64,000 nucleotides of DNA from Limnanthes douglasii subsp. nivea (GCA_036936605.1 JAUPFV010000003.1:146290997-146354996), one strand, 5' to 3'. Positions 1 through 11,138 are shown, numbered from the stretch's first letter. The notes: a model not told the origin generated them from the sequence alone. A program made the numbers and translations.

Positions 1-1
1 T

Positions 2-1075
2 ATGGAGAGTGCTCTGAAGTGTTATAATAGTCTGCCACAGGGCTGCATAAGAAATTTTGATACCTTTTGGGTGGCCTTCAGGAGGCAGTTTGTTGGAAGT
101 AAGGAGGTGAAGGGCAATAGAGACACTATTATCCATTGTGCCCAAGAACCGAATGAATCATTGAAAGAATTTATAAGTCGTTTTGTGAACACCAAGAATG
201 GATTAGCTGATTGCTTTGAACAAGTAGCAATAGCTTCTCTAAGATAGGGTTTGCACCTAGGCAATTTAGCTGATTCGGTAACTAGGAAGAAGGCCATGGC
301 GTGGGGCGGTTTACTGAATCAGGTGGGAAAGCAAATAAATGTGGATGAAACGAAGAAGACTAGGGTGCATAGGAAAGTGAGGTCGGCCCCAGCTGCTCCA
401 AACCATAACCAGAATCAGTCCGGGTACAAGGCTAAGGAAGCCGGATAGGGTCCCAGCAGGGCCAAGGCTCAATCTCACCCAGCACCAGCTCAGAGCCATC
501 AATCCAGAAATAAGCGAGGGCCTTGGGTTCAACCGGAGTGGTTTGCTGAATTGAAAGAAAATGTGGCAACCATTTATGACAAAACAAAAGACGAAGTACA
601 TTTTAGGAAGCCAGTTGCGCTTCAATCTCCCAGGGAAAGTCGTAATAATTATTTCTGCCAATATCATCATGATATTGGTCATAACACAGAAGATTGCATC
701 GCTTTGAAACAAGAGGTGCAAAAGTTGATTGAAAGAGGAAAATTGGGTGCTTAGGTTAAAAGAAGAAGGGGGAGTAGTCCTGATAATGCTCATCGGACCG
801 ACCCAACAAATAATGCAGGGACGTCGGCTCCAGACGGGGCCATGGTAATTATTGAAAGATTCGATGTGGAGTCAGAATATGTGGATCCTGATCCAACCCG
901 GAATAAAGTGGCGTTATCACCGAACACACCAAAACGGTGTCCGGACTCATAAGCTTTTTTGAGTCACTTACCATATTTGGGGGGACACCATGACTGCACC
1001 AACTACTTCTTCAAGGAAAAGGCATGTTCACACCCTGGCTACTCAATTGGAAGGAGGCATGACTTTCTATCAATC
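2..1075 (+). pseudogene. gag: gag (element A), 5'-truncated and broken
   Basis: C-terminal two thirds of the Gag structural protein, which would form the retrotransposon particle. It starts inside the retrotransposon Gag domain (ALKCYNSLPQGC, FWVAFRRQF) and includes a variant zinc knuckle C-x2-H-x4-H-x4-C at 656-697 (CQYHHDIGHNTEDC). The frame is interrupted by stops at 245-247, 446-448 and 752-754. Comparison with the Gag of elements C and D shows that the first two are CAG to TAG changes. A one-base loss near 1070 shifts the frame relative to the protease that follows. In element E the same stretch reads continuously into protease, so Gag and PR were originally one open frame. Confidence 0.9.
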
Positions 1076-1603
1076 GAAATTCATTTTCCCTTCATTGTTT
1101 TTGATGAAGATGATTTGAGGGACATAGATGGTTCCCATGAAGATGTTGTGGTGATAGGAGCATCCATTGGGGGCAATGGCATTAGACGAATTTTGGTAGA
1201 CACTAGAAGCTCATCCAACATTCTCTTTCTAACTTCCTACAAACAAATAAAGAATCTAGCAGTAATTCAACGTTCGAACAGGTCTATTGTGGGTTTCACT
1301 GGAAGCTCTGCGGACGTAGTTGAGGAGTTCGAGGAGGAGGTTTTGTTGGGCAAAGTCCCTTTTAAGAAGATGGTCAGAGTACTTTTTGTGGTGGTGGATT
1401 GTCCCACATGCTACAATGCTATTTTGGGAAGGTCCTGGCTCTCCAGAATGCATGTTGTGGCTTCAACAGTTCACCAATGTTTAAAATACGCTGTGCAAAG
1501 ACAAGTGGGAGTTGTTCAGAGTAGTCAGAAGATAGCAAGGGAATGTTATGCAACATCATTGGCCCCTAGAACTTTGGGGGAAGTTCGGATCAGTGAAGAT
1601 TAG
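1076..1603 (+). pseudogene. Retroviral-type aspartic protease domain (element A)
   Basis: The protease that would process the Gag-Pol polyproteins. It is recognised by FPFIVFDEDDLRDI, then the active-site block ILVDTRSSSNILF around 1190-1225, and the later segment CPTCYNAILGRSWLSRMH. The sibling elements D and E have DTGSS at the active site; here the glycine is replaced (DTRSS, Asp codon at 1199-1201), which should impair the active-site loop. The frame ends at TAG 1601-1603, and RT continues in the same frame immediately afterwards. Confidence 0.85.
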
Positions 1604-1606
1604 CAG
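1601..1606 (+). other. In-frame UAG-CAG between protease and RT; candidate readthrough stop
   Basis: A TAG followed by CAG TTG separates the protease frame from the RT frame without any shift. The equivalent junctions in element E (22798-22796, TAG CAG TTT) and element D (34151-34153, TAA CAG TTT) have the same arrangement. UAG CAR YYA is a known leaky stop context in plant RNA viruses, so readthrough to make Gag-PR-Pol is plausible. This rests on conservation and context only. Confidence 0.6.
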
Positions 1607-3750
1607 TTGGAGGGGACCTCTGGGCGAGAGGGTGAAATTGATGACCCTAGAGAGACCCCTGGTGTTTTAATACCAATTGAAGAGGTTGAAACTCACTCTC
1701 TGGCTGAAGGAAGAAGTGTCAAGATCAGATCTAAGATGACATCAGAACTAAAGAGCAAAGTGTTATCTTTTTTAAAAAACCATCAGCATGTTTTTGCTTG
1801 GTGCAATGCTGATGTAACGGGAGTGCCCACAGATGTTATATCACACCAGCTATCCATCCAAAGAGAAGTAGCACCTGTTGTACAGAAGAGAATAGCTTTT
1901 TCTATGGAGAAAGCTGATGTTATACTTCAAGAAGTTGACCGGCTTACTAAGATGGGGTACATAAAGGAATCTCAATACTCTTTATGGACATCCAATCCGG
2001 TGTTAGTAAAAAAGAAAAACGGGAAGTGGCGTATGTGCATCGACTTCACTGACCTTAATAGGGCTTTCCCAAAATATCTATATCCGGTCCCCCAGATCGA
2101 TCAGTTAGTGGACTCCATATCTGGGAATAAGTTGTTGTCCTTCATGGATGTCTTTTCCGGGTATAATCAGATTCAAGTGGATCTGAATGACCAAGAACAC
2201 ACTACTTTTGTTACTGATAGGGGCCTTCATTATTACAAGGTGATGCCTTTTCGGTTAAAGAATAGTGGGCCTACTTATCAGAGGTTGGTGAACAAAGGAT
2301 TCGCTAATCAGAATGGAAGAAATATGGAAGTATACATTGATGACATGATGGTAAAGAGTGTGGAAGAAGAGTTACACTTGGCAGATCTACAAGAGACTTT
2401 TGCCAACTTGGTAAAAGTTAATTTGAAGTTGAATCCAGAAAAATGTGTTTTCAGAGTGCAGTCCGGGAAGTTTTTGGGGTATGTGATTAGTGAGAAAGGG
2501 ATACAGCCTGATCCAGACCAACTTAATGCTTTACTGCAGATGGATCCTCCTCAGAATGTTAAAGAAGTACAAAGATTGACAGGGAGGTTAGCTGCTCTAA
2601 ACCGTTTTATCTCAAGGTCTTCAGATAGGCGTGCCCCATTTTTCCAAACTTTAAAAGGTGCCAAATAATTCAACTGGTCTCCAGAGTGCGATCAGGACTT
2701 TGATGAAATAAAAAAGCATTTAACCTCCCCCAAAACTCTGTTTAAACCTGTTGATGGAGAAACGTTGTATATATATTTAGCAGTCTCTAAATGTGCCATA
2801 AGTGCGGTGCTAGTAAGAGAGGTGGAAAATTATCCCCGTCCGGTGTACTACATCAGCAAAAGCTTGATGGATGCTGAAAAAAGGTATTTAAAACTTGAAA
2901 AGCTAACACTGGCATTAGTAATTGCTGCTAGAAAGATGAGGCCCTACTTTCAGTCTCATTCCATTATCGTCCTGATGTGTTTTCCCTTGAAATTTTTTCT
3001 TCAAAAGGCAGACATATCAAGCAGAATGACCAAATGGTCAGTAGAATTGGGATACTATGACATTGATTTTACCCCTCGAACTGCAATCAAGGCTCAGTCT
3101 GTAGCTGATTTCCTAGTTGAGTTCCACTCAGACATGAGTACTGAACGAGCTACAGGTGAAAAAACTAAGAAGCTATGGGTTGTTCGGACTGATGGTGGAT
3201 CAAGTACCATGGGTTGTGGTGCTGGGATATGTTTAACCTCTTTGTACGTCGATAAGCTATATCAGGCTATATGTTTTGCTTTCAGGGCCTCTAACAATTA
3301 GTACGAATATGAAGCTGATATAGCTGGTTTGAAGTTAGCCCTGATATGTGGAGCCAAAAGGGTCAGGTTAATGAGTGATTCTCAGCTTCTTATCCATCAT
3401 GCCCAGGGTCAATCTGAGGCAAAGAAGGAGTAATTAATTAAATATTTATTTATTCTTAAAGAGGTGGCAGTTAACTTCAAAGAAATCAGCTATGAGCACA
3501 TACCCATAACAGAGAATACACTAGCAGACTCCTTGGAAACCATAGCATACTCTGAGTCCTACCCATGGATTCATGTGCCGGAGCGCCCATTCATTCAACT
3601 CAATTAGAGCAAGGAAGAAGAGGAAAGTTTAAATATACAAGTGGGTCAACCTAAATACTAGAGGTATCCTCTTCTTCAATACCTTTCAGATGGTATTTTA
3701 CCTCCGGAATAATCAGTAGCAAGAAAAATGAAGTATAGGGCTCGTGGATT
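1604..3750 (+). pseudogene. pol: pol: RT, RNase H and second (aRNH-type) RNase H (element A)
   Basis: Reverse transcriptase followed by two RNase H domains. RT shows CIDFTDLNRAFPK, FSGYNQIQV and the catalytic YIDD at 2333-2344. The first RNase H covers about 2690-3110 (FLVEFHSD at its end). The second begins with VVRTDGGSSTMGCGAG near 3180 and continues through YEADIAGLKLA and SDSQLLIHHAQGQ. Stops lie at 2666-2668, 3299-3301 and 3431-3433, and the frame is lost before integrase near 3750. The RT active site is intact in sequence, but no full-length product is possible. Confidence 0.9.
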
Positions 3751-4869
3751 TTTTTATCATAAGAGACATCCTTTACAAGAAGTTTGGGGATTGAAGAGTC
3801 CCAAATAGTGCTGTCCGAACTCCATGATGGTGAAGGGTCAGCACACTGTGGTTATAGATCTTTGACTAAAAGATTCTTGTTGGTCGGATACTAGTGGCCC
3901 TCCATAATGGAAGATGCCAAGGAATTGGTGAAGAAGTGTGATCCATGCCAAAGATATGGTAATGAAATTCATATCCCAGCTGTCCCTTTGGAGTCGATTT
4001 CTAAGCCAATACCTTTTGCTCGTTGGGGGCTGGATCTGGTGGGACCTCTACCTATGGCGTCTGGAGGGTGCAGTACTATCATTGTAGCCATTGATTATTT
4101 TTCGAAGTGGATAGAAGCTGCCCCATTGGCAGGAACTACTTCAAAAGCTGTTATAAAATTCATTTTATCTCATATTTGCTGCAGATTTGGGGTTCCACAG
4201 AAGATAACCACAAACAATGGGACACAATTCGATAATAAGGATATGGAGAATTTTTGTGCCTCTAGAGGCATTCAACATTGCTTCTCTTCTCCTTTCCACC
4301 CACATGCGAATGGTCAGGTTGAAGTGGCAAACAGAACCATTATGTCTGGTCTTAAAAAGAATTTAGAAGGGGCTGCTGGAAAGTGGCCAAGCTATCTACA
4401 AGAAGTGTTATGGGTCTACCGGACTACTCTTGGAGCTGCTACACAGGAATCCCCGTTTGCCTTAGTATATGGTATGGATGCAATTTCTCCTATAGAGGAA
4501 ACTCTTCCATCATACAGAGTCCAAACCTTTTCCAAACAGGCTAATGAAGTGGCAATCAGAAGTCAACTCGACTTGATAGAAGAGAAAAGAGTTAAGGCTC
4601 ACCTTAGAGCCACCCATTATTAGGGATTGATGAGAAGTAGGTTTGCTTCCAAAGTCAGAAGAAGGGATTTTCAACCAGGGGATAAAGTGTTGAGAAAAGT
4701 CTTCCTACATACTAAGGAGAAGAAGTTCGACAAGCTAGCTCCAAATTGGGAAGGACCCTATGTGGTCATCGAAAAGCTTAAGCCTGGGACATATAGGCTT
4801 CAAGATAAAGATGGAAGGATCTTAAATCACCCCTGGAACATTGAACACCTCCAGTTGTATCTAGAATGA
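3751..4869 (+). pseudogene. Integrase (element A)
   Basis: The DDE integrase that would insert the cDNA. Visible are the CDPC half of the zinc-binding module, the first catalytic Asp in WGLDLVGPLP, and the Glu in GQVEVANRT. The second catalytic Asp is replaced by Asn: ITTNNGTQF, codon AAC at 4213-4215, where elements E and G have TDN. A TAG at 4621-4623 (CAG in element D) splits off the C-terminal domain (LRKVFLHTKEK ... NIEHLQLYLE). There is no chromodomain. The pol frame ends at 4867-4869. Non-functional on two counts. Confidence 0.9.
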
Positions 4870-5406
4870 AAGTTATGTAAATATTTACTTGTTTAAAGTC
4901 CATGTAAATATTAGGGGGCATACTCTTTCCTACCCTGGTGGCGCGGGGAGGTTTTAATGAGGTGTCCGGGTTTTTTAATAAAATTTGATGCCTTCTTAAA
5001 AAATTCATAGTGGTTTGATCGATAGTTTCTTTAAAATCTTCTAAGTATCATTGACAGATCGGATTGATCTGGTGGAATGATGACCATTTAAACATTTATC
5101 ATCGGAGAATTTAAACACTCTCACCTTAAAATACTTGTAAAATAACTAGGGGCTATTTAAACATCAGCCATCAAGATTGGGCAAACATAAAACAAGGCAA
5201 GAATTGTGCAAAATAAAACTGCCTGGCTAGCACCGGGGAATGATATTAAAACATATAAGAATGCCTTGGCCATCCAAGGACTTTAAAGTTTTAAAAGAAA
5301 AGGCTTATCCGGGCACGAGCCGGAAAAGATTACAAAAAAAACCTTGGCCATCTAAGGACTTTAGTCTGACACGAGGATAAAATAAAAACAGAAGATAGTT
5401 AAAATT
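4870..5406. other. Region between convergent pol and antisense gene (element A)
   Basis: Non-coding spacer shared by A, D, E and G. Next to pol it carries a conserved block with GTAAATATTTAC-type palindromes and a stretch ending in AATAAAATTTGATGCC (AATAAA near 4978-4983), a plausible poly(A) signal for the sense transcript. Further right come copies of a motif containing GGCTATTTAAAC and the paired hairpins described separately. Both genes end here tail to tail. Confidence 0.6.
5263..5360. repeat. Paired hairpin motif CCTTGG-N4-CCAAGG (element A)
   Basis: Two copies of a stem-loop, at about 5264-5279 (CCTTGGCCATCCAAGG, perfect 6-bp stem) and 5342-5357 (one mismatch in the stem). Both are followed by GACTTTA. 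They lie just past the stop codon of the antisense gene. The same pair occurs at the matching place in E, D and G. Confidence 0.8.
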
Positions 5407-6637
5407 TTAGGGTTGGACTCCCTTAGAAGTTCCTGCTTCGTCTTGTTTCTTCTTTGGGTCTTTGGGTTCATCATTGGGGCTCTCTTTGGTCCCTTCTTCT
5501 TCATCACCGGTTAGGGTTTGGATGGCACTGTCCATGGCCTTCACCTCCTCCAGAGAGATCCTTCTCCAAGCCAGAACACTTAGTTTGGAGTTCTGTGTTA
5601 ACCATCTCCGAAGTGGCCAGCTTGGTGGCCAAGTCGTCTTTCCCCTTCTTCAACTCCTCGATCTCTCTCCTTAATGCCCCAACACTCTGATTGGCGTTAA
5701 AGAGGTTGTTAGATAAGCTCTCTTTGTCTGCGTTGAGCGTGTTGATAAGGGTAGATTGGCTTCACACTTGCCTCTCCAGGTTGAGCACCGGTTGAATGTT
5801 GCTCAGCAAAGAGTGAGTCACCATGTCATTTTCCCCTGAAATAGAAAAACACTTACCATTGAAGGTAACCATGTTTGAGGAGCTTGGAGGAAGGTAGGGG
5901 CCAGCAAAGTCGTCTTTTTCAAGGTCTCCAAAGTAGAGGCCAATATTTTGGAGGCCACTGATGTCTACTCCATCAATATTGATAACCCCTCCGGTACGCT
6001 CTCCAGTGTGAAAATCACTTGGGATTTTCTCTGCCAATGGAGGGTCTGTTGGGTCGGCCGGAGGAAGAGACTCCGAAGGCCGGAGAGCGACTTCATCCCC
6101 CGAGGAGATTTTCTTCTTCTTGGCTTCCCTATCTCCACCATCTGCTACCCGTTTTTTATCTTTCTTGGGAGCCTTTAAAGGATTTGGAAGTCCGTCTGCC
6201 TTTTTGATACTCTCATCTTTAACCACTTGAAGTAGAGTAGCATTGATTCCCCCTTGGCCCTGCACTTCCTTATTTGCTGGGACGATCTCCTCAACACCAA
6301 CTTGAGCAACCTCAGTTTCATCTTGTTTCTTCTTGCCTTTCTTGCCCTTCATCGTACTTGGGGCTTTTGCTCTGGAAGGTAAGGCTAGCTTCCCATACTT
6401 CTCTTATGTCCTCTACAGGATGACACCTGGAGAAGGTAGAGTGGTCAATTCCTCCCAAGTAAGGTCTCTCCGGCCAGTTGTGTTCCAGAGATGAGACCTC
6501 ACTAAATTACTGGCAGTAAAGCAATTGTGGAAACGATTTCCCCATTTCTCAGCAGCTCAAGCATTCAGCTTGGCACAAGTTGTCTGCCCAAGCTGAATGC
6601 CCCTCCTCCACATAGTCGGAGAACTCCTTCCACAACA
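5407..6637 (-). pseudogene. Antisense gene of element A, exon 2 (broken)
   Basis: Second exon of the antisense gene, beginning after an acceptor AG at 6639-6638. It reads LWKEFSDY first. Later come the lysine-rich MKGKKGKKKQDE and DREAKKKK stretches, then DFAGPYLPPSSSN and the start of a coiled coil (LRREIEELKKGKDDLATKL). Frameshifts and stops interrupt it (TGA near 5760), and most of the coiled coil is deleted compared with element E: the text passes from SGLEKDL almost directly to the acidic C-terminus. The stop codon is at 5409-5407. Pseudogene. Confidence 0.75.
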
Positions 6638-6715
6638 CTACCCAAAGAAAACGAATAGCAGTTTAGAAACAGATTTTTTATAAGAAAAGAAAGACAAGCA
6701 TGATTAATTATTTAC
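6638..6715 (-). other. Intron of the antisense gene (element A)
   Basis: A 78-bp intron on the minus strand with donor TTAG|GTAAAT and acceptor GGGTAG. Splicing joins the frame in phase 1 (G + TG = Val), matching introns of 83 bp in E and 81 bp in D at the same codon. Predicted from sequence and conservation only. Confidence 0.65.
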
Positions 6716-8084
6716 CTAAGCTTTTCCATCTTCTGTTGAGCATGCTAGGGTTGACACCAACCTTAATTTTTCTCCCGTTCTCCCAAGCCTCACTGATAAA
6801 TAAGAATTAGGTCTTCCAATTCTTCTCCGATTCAAGCAAATCATCCACCACTTTAAAGTTATCTCCCATGTTGTACTGGTAGAAAGGGATGACGTGGTTC
6901 TTGCAGAGGCTGGCCACAGCAGCAAATTGCTCCATTGGAAGCGGTATTCCGGAGAGCCTAGAGGCCATAATGCAGGCCATGAGGGTGTAACAAGCATTGG
7001 GACTCAGCTGGCTTGGACAGAGCTTTATCAGATGAAAGTATCTGACAATCTCTGGGTCCAATGGAAATCTGAGCCCCCAGTTGAACAGCTCTGTATAGAT
7101 GACTATCTCGCCCAGCTTACAGTCCATTGGGGTCTCCGGGGTGACCAGTATCCTCACCTTGACAGACTCAGGGATCCGGCCTAACTCAACAGTGTGAGTG
7201 TAGACATAGTTGATGTTCTGCATGGCCAGCAGATACTTCACGCTCACCTTGTGGAAGCAGGGTCCCACTTTGCCTTCCAGGGACTCCGGCAAGTCTGGGT
7301 GTTTCAAACACAGTTTCTCTTTACCCTTGCCTTTTTTGTCGGTGGCTGCTTACCATGTCTGTCCAGATATGTCGGTCTCAAATGGGGCTTCTTCTATACT
7401 GTCCTCCATCACCTCTTCCATCACCGTAGAAGTTTTGTCAGTTTTTGTTGGTAGGGGAGTGCTGGTGGCAGGCTCTGTAAGTTTTCCGGACGGTTGAGCA
7501 TCACCCTCTCCTAAGGGTCTGCTGTCCGGCTGGGGCTCAGGTCCGGAGGGCTCATTTTAGGAGCTAGTTCTAGTGGCCTCCGGACCAGAGGATTTATCCT
7601 TTGGGACTCTGATAGATGCCCCTGATCCTGTAGCTTTGTCATTGGACCCAGACTTAGGAGGCCCTGATTTCGGGGACTTAGACTACGAAACAACAGCTTG
7701 ACCCTTTACTAACCGGCCTGTTCGGCGAAGGGTGACCTTTTCTGGGGATTTCTCAGCATCTGACCCCATGGTTATAAATGGAGAGGGTCTCCTTGTGATT
7801 GATACGGCTTTTTCCCGTTCAACAGTGGGCTGTGACTCCTGAACCGAGGAGCCTAATACAATGGGCGAAATATTTGGTTGAAATAACCGCGTAGGTTTGG
7901 AACTTCTAGCAGAAGATGAACCTCGATCAACTTCTGAAGATGGTGTTTCAGTTTTATCGTTTGGAGAAACTAGAAGACCTGCAGCAATACGCCTCTCTCG
8001 CTCAACCCTTTGCGTTTTTTCTAACTCTGAAAGATTAAGCCACGCACCTTTTACCAATGTAGTTATCATATTTGATTTTCCCAC
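6716..8084 (-). pseudogene. Antisense gene of element A, exon 1 (broken)
   Basis: First exon, starting at an ATG whose downstream text (LVKGAWLNLSELEKTQRVER) matches the start of the E, D and G copies. The conserved domain lies near 7300-6810: HPDLPESLEGKVGPCFHKVS, LFNWGLRFPLDPEIVRYFHL, CPSQLSPN, MASRLSGIPLPMEQFAAVA and FYQYNMGDNFKVVDDLLE. It resembles the family I remember as Pfam PF04195 ('putative gypsy type transposon'). Stops occur near 7683, 7558, 7352 and 6808. Relative to E it lacks six residues (MRTKWG). Its upstream region is not that of the other copies, so the promoter is gone. Confidence 0.75.
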
Positions 8085-8089
8085 TCCTT

Positions 8090-8246
8090 ATAATCTAGAT
8101 TATGCTTTTGATCCATTCAAATTTTATATATTCGTAGGTAAATAAAATATTTAATTCAACAATTCCTCATATTAATTAAACAACTCATACAAAGGTATTT
8201 AAATTTTTTATATTCAGATCACAACCTCTTAATATATTTAACTGTA
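8090..8246. other. AT-rich junction between elements A and B
   Basis: Short AT-rich stretch with no resemblance to the conserved upstream region of the antisense gene seen in E and D. It marks the truncated right end of A. I see no coding content. Confidence 0.4.
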
Positions 8247-8545
8247 ACCAATTAATATTGGAACCTTTACACATGACCAACAATGGTTGGAACCTTTTAA
8301 GTATGACCAACTAATGTTGGTACCTTTACACACGACCAACTATGGTTGGAACCTTTTAATTGTGACCAACTAATATTTGAACCTTTACACATGACCAACC
8401 ATGGCTGGAACCTTTTAATTGTGACCAACTAATGTTAGAAAATTTATACATGACCGACCATGGTTGGAACCTTCTAAGTGTGACCAACTAATATTAGAAC
8501 CTTTACATATGAAAAACTATGGTTGGAACATTTTAATTGTGACCA
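8247..8545. repeat. 59-bp tandem array, about five copies, with CCAAC-N4-GTTGG dyads
   Basis: Successive units begin at 8247, 8306, 8365, 8424 and 8483, exactly 59 bp apart, with a partial unit at 8542. Each unit is itself two related halves of about 29-30 bp. Each half carries a dyad such as CCAACTAATGTTGG or CCAACTATGGTTGG followed by AACCTTT. The array sits directly downstream of the pol end of element B (minus strand), the place where Tat/Ogre-type elements are known to carry tandem repeats in their 3' untranslated region. Confidence 0.9.
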
Positions 8546-8569
8546 CAAAATTATAAGAATCATAAAAAT

Positions 8570-10200
8570 AAATAAACAAGAATTATCAAAGAAAAAATGT
8601 GATAAATTTTAAGTGGTTTGGACACCTAACTAAAACCGCATCAAGCTACCGCGGTAGGAAAGAGTATGTCCCCGAATATCTATATAGTAAAATAAAAAAT
8701 AAAAGTTATTTTTAAAACTATTCAAGGTAAAGTCTCAAGTGTTCAATATTCCACGGGTGTTGCAAAAAGTTACATTTTTGATCTATCAACTGATAGATTC
8801 CGGGCTTGACTATTTCATTAACCGAATATAGCATTTCCAAAGTAAGTGCCAACTTTCCTAACATTTTATATTTGGTATGTAAGAAGACCTTTTTATGATA
8901 TCTAACCCCTAATTTAAACTCTCTCTTTCAAACTCTCTCGTTCAAACTCTAGGTGCATACCCGTTTTTTACCAGGGTTTGATAATGGATAGATCTTAGAT
9001 GAACTCTAGTTCTTTTCTCTTCAGTCAAATGTAATTCAACTCTATTGGATATATCGTTGTTTTCTTCAGAGTAATTCTCAATTATGAATGATGAGAGAGT
9101 ATATTCGATCGGTGTTACCACATCCATCCCATACACCAAAGCGAAAATAGATTTTTGTTTGTAGTTTGTGGGGTAGTACGATAAGCTCATAATGCTTCTA
9201 GTAAATAATTTGGCCATTTTCATGCTGCTCATTCTAAATTTTTATTCAAACTCATCAGGATGGTCCTGCTAACAACCTCTACTTGCTCATTAGCTTTAGG
9301 GTGGAAAGGTGAAGAGAAGCAATGTTGAATCCTTTGAGACGTACAAAAAGCTTTCATATCTCTATTTTCAAACTTAGGGCCACTATCCAGCGTAATAATT
9401 CTTGGAATCCCAAATCTAAAACATATATTAGACATCATAAATCTTATAACCGCTTTAAATATAAACTAGAAAGAGATTTTGCTTCCATCCACTTAAAAAA
9501 TTAATCAACTGTCATAATAATAGTTTGACGACCCTTGGATGTCATTAGTAGAGTTCATATTAAGTCACGCCCCCATCGGCCAAATGTTAACGCTTCAGAT
9601 ATTGATTCTACTGGCAATATTGGCATATGTATTGCATTTGCAAATATTTGGCAAGGATCACATTGTCAGACTAGTTCTCTAACATCTGTCGTAATGGAAG
9701 GCCAATAATAACCAACCAATAGAACCCGTTTAGTTAAAGTTTTATAACTACAATGGACAGAACCCTCTCCATCATGCAATTCGGATCATATCATCTGAGA
9801 TTCATTATACCCAATGCGTCGTAACAAAGCCTAATAAGATATTTTTTTATAGAGACTATCTCACAACACTGAAAAACCATGTGATTTAAACCATAACATT
9901 TCAGCCAATACTTTCTCCATTAGCAAAACCCCCTTAGTAATCAATTCTTTAATCTCATACCTCCAATCTCTGTTCACAGTAGTTAAGACTTTAAAATTTT
10001 CCTCAATGCTTGCTTCAACTTCAAAGTTTGTCAATATTGAAGGGCATTCTTATATTAAAATCGACGGATGTGTTTTATTATAAGAAATAATGGTTACAGA
10101 ATCAACTATCAAATTTTCAGCTTGGGGCACACGCTCGTACTTGACATAATTAAAGAAATTTGTTGTCACTTTCAATACTTTCAAATATTTCAACAAATAA
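8570..10200 (-). pseudogene. Integrase and pol 3' end (element B)
   Basis: Decayed integrase on the minus strand. Recognisable parts are CFRFGIPRIITLDSGPKF (TDNGPQF in other copies), IQHCFSSPFHPKANEQVEV, FALVYGMDVVTPIEYTL and VHLRSIHYQTL. The first part of the domain is in other frames with many stops. Past the end of pol the conserved trailer recognised by GGTGTCC and a TAGGAAAGAGTATG block (plus-strand reading, 8620-8680) is still visible, confirming direction. Confidence 0.85.
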
Positions 10201-10727
10201 TATTTTCTAGCTTCTGATTGGCCCATGACCTGATGTATAAGTAACTATAAATCACTTATTAAACAAACGTTTTTTGCACCACAAATTTGGGCAACTCTCA
10301 ATCCTGTTAATGCTACTTTAGATTATGCTTCAATATTCGATGTCTTAAAACAAAACATATGACTTGGTACATTAGATATCTAAATGGAGATAGTAAGAAA
10401 GTACATGCCCCACAACCTGACACGTTTGATCCCCCATATGTTCGAACTATCTATTTCTTTGAAGATTTTTTTATAGGTGCTTCAATATGTGATCGCTCTG
10501 AATGTAATTCAACTAGAAAGTCTGCTACAACTTATGTTTTAATCATTGTTTGATGATAAAATTTAATATCATAATTCAGTTGACTAGTTATTCATTCGAT
10601 TAGATACATATGATATTTGCATAATATTTTTTAGTGTAAAATAAGTCCGAATAGTAATCGAATGTGCTTAGATATAGGGTCTCGTCTTCCATGGTACTAC
10701 TATAACCAAAACAATCTTTCTAGCCTT
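10201..10727 (-). pseudogene. RNase H / aRNH fragment (element B)
   Basis: Minus-strand text matching the end of the first RNase H and the start of the second: RPYI.AHSITIRTYFTLKN, then VVADFLVELHSERS, then IVRTYGGSNVSGCGA, where the siblings have RTDGGSSTMGCGAG, so the first catalytic Asp of the second RNase H is Tyr here. Many stops. Ends at the insertion point of element C. Confidence 0.7.
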
Positions 10728-11135
10728 TGATGAGTCCGAATATTGCTACAACTCCGGACGAGGACATTTCAGACTGAGATCATTGGACCGGAGAGGGCAG
10801 TTCGAACAACTTGGCTCATTGAACTATTCGAACTATGACTAAAGTACTTAAAAACCTAAACACTTCTTGACTAAGCTGCTTGCTCTCCTACTAAGAGCTC
10901 ATGGGTCTTTTAACATGACCCGGGTCCATTAAACATGACCCGAAAACCCATAAAGCCCAAATGTAAGGGTATAAATACCCAACCACCTGCATTAAATGTG
11001 GGTAATGAAAATTAAATACAACCAGGCTGCTTAATTCTCCCTCTACTCTCTACTCAAAATATTAAACACCCATAAACCTCCACAAAACTCCAAACAGATT
11101 ACAAATTTACCCTCAGACAAAAATTAACCACACCA
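10728..11135 (+). repeat. 5' LTR of element C (408 bp)
   Basis: Starts TGATGAGTCCG and ends CCACACCA, giving TG...CA termini. It has the same length as the LTRs of element D and is closely similar to them. A TATA box lies in GGGTATAAATACCC (TATAAATA at 10970-10977). Upstream is a cluster of GGGTC/GACCC words (ATGGGTCTT, ACATGACCCGGGTCC, ACATGACCCG) conserved across the family and likely part of the U3 promoter. Confidence 0.95.
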
Positions 11136-11138
11136 AAT

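Larger units (their letters stand above)
1..8089 (+). mobile_element. Element A: Tat-type Ty3/gypsy retrotransposon, partial
   Basis: An LTR retrotransposon body read left to right: gag, protease, RT, RNase H, second RNase H and integrase, followed by a gene on the opposite strand (8084-5407). The gene order and the second RNase H between RNase H and integrase are characteristic of the Tat clade of plant Ty3/gypsy elements. The 5' LTR and the first third of gag lie left of the window. Homology to the sibling elements at 15162-25839 and 31331-41543 stops just beyond the start codon of the antisense gene, so the promoter region, polypurine tract and 3' LTR are missing. The coding regions carry several stops and frameshifts, so this is a dead copy. 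Confidence 0.92.
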
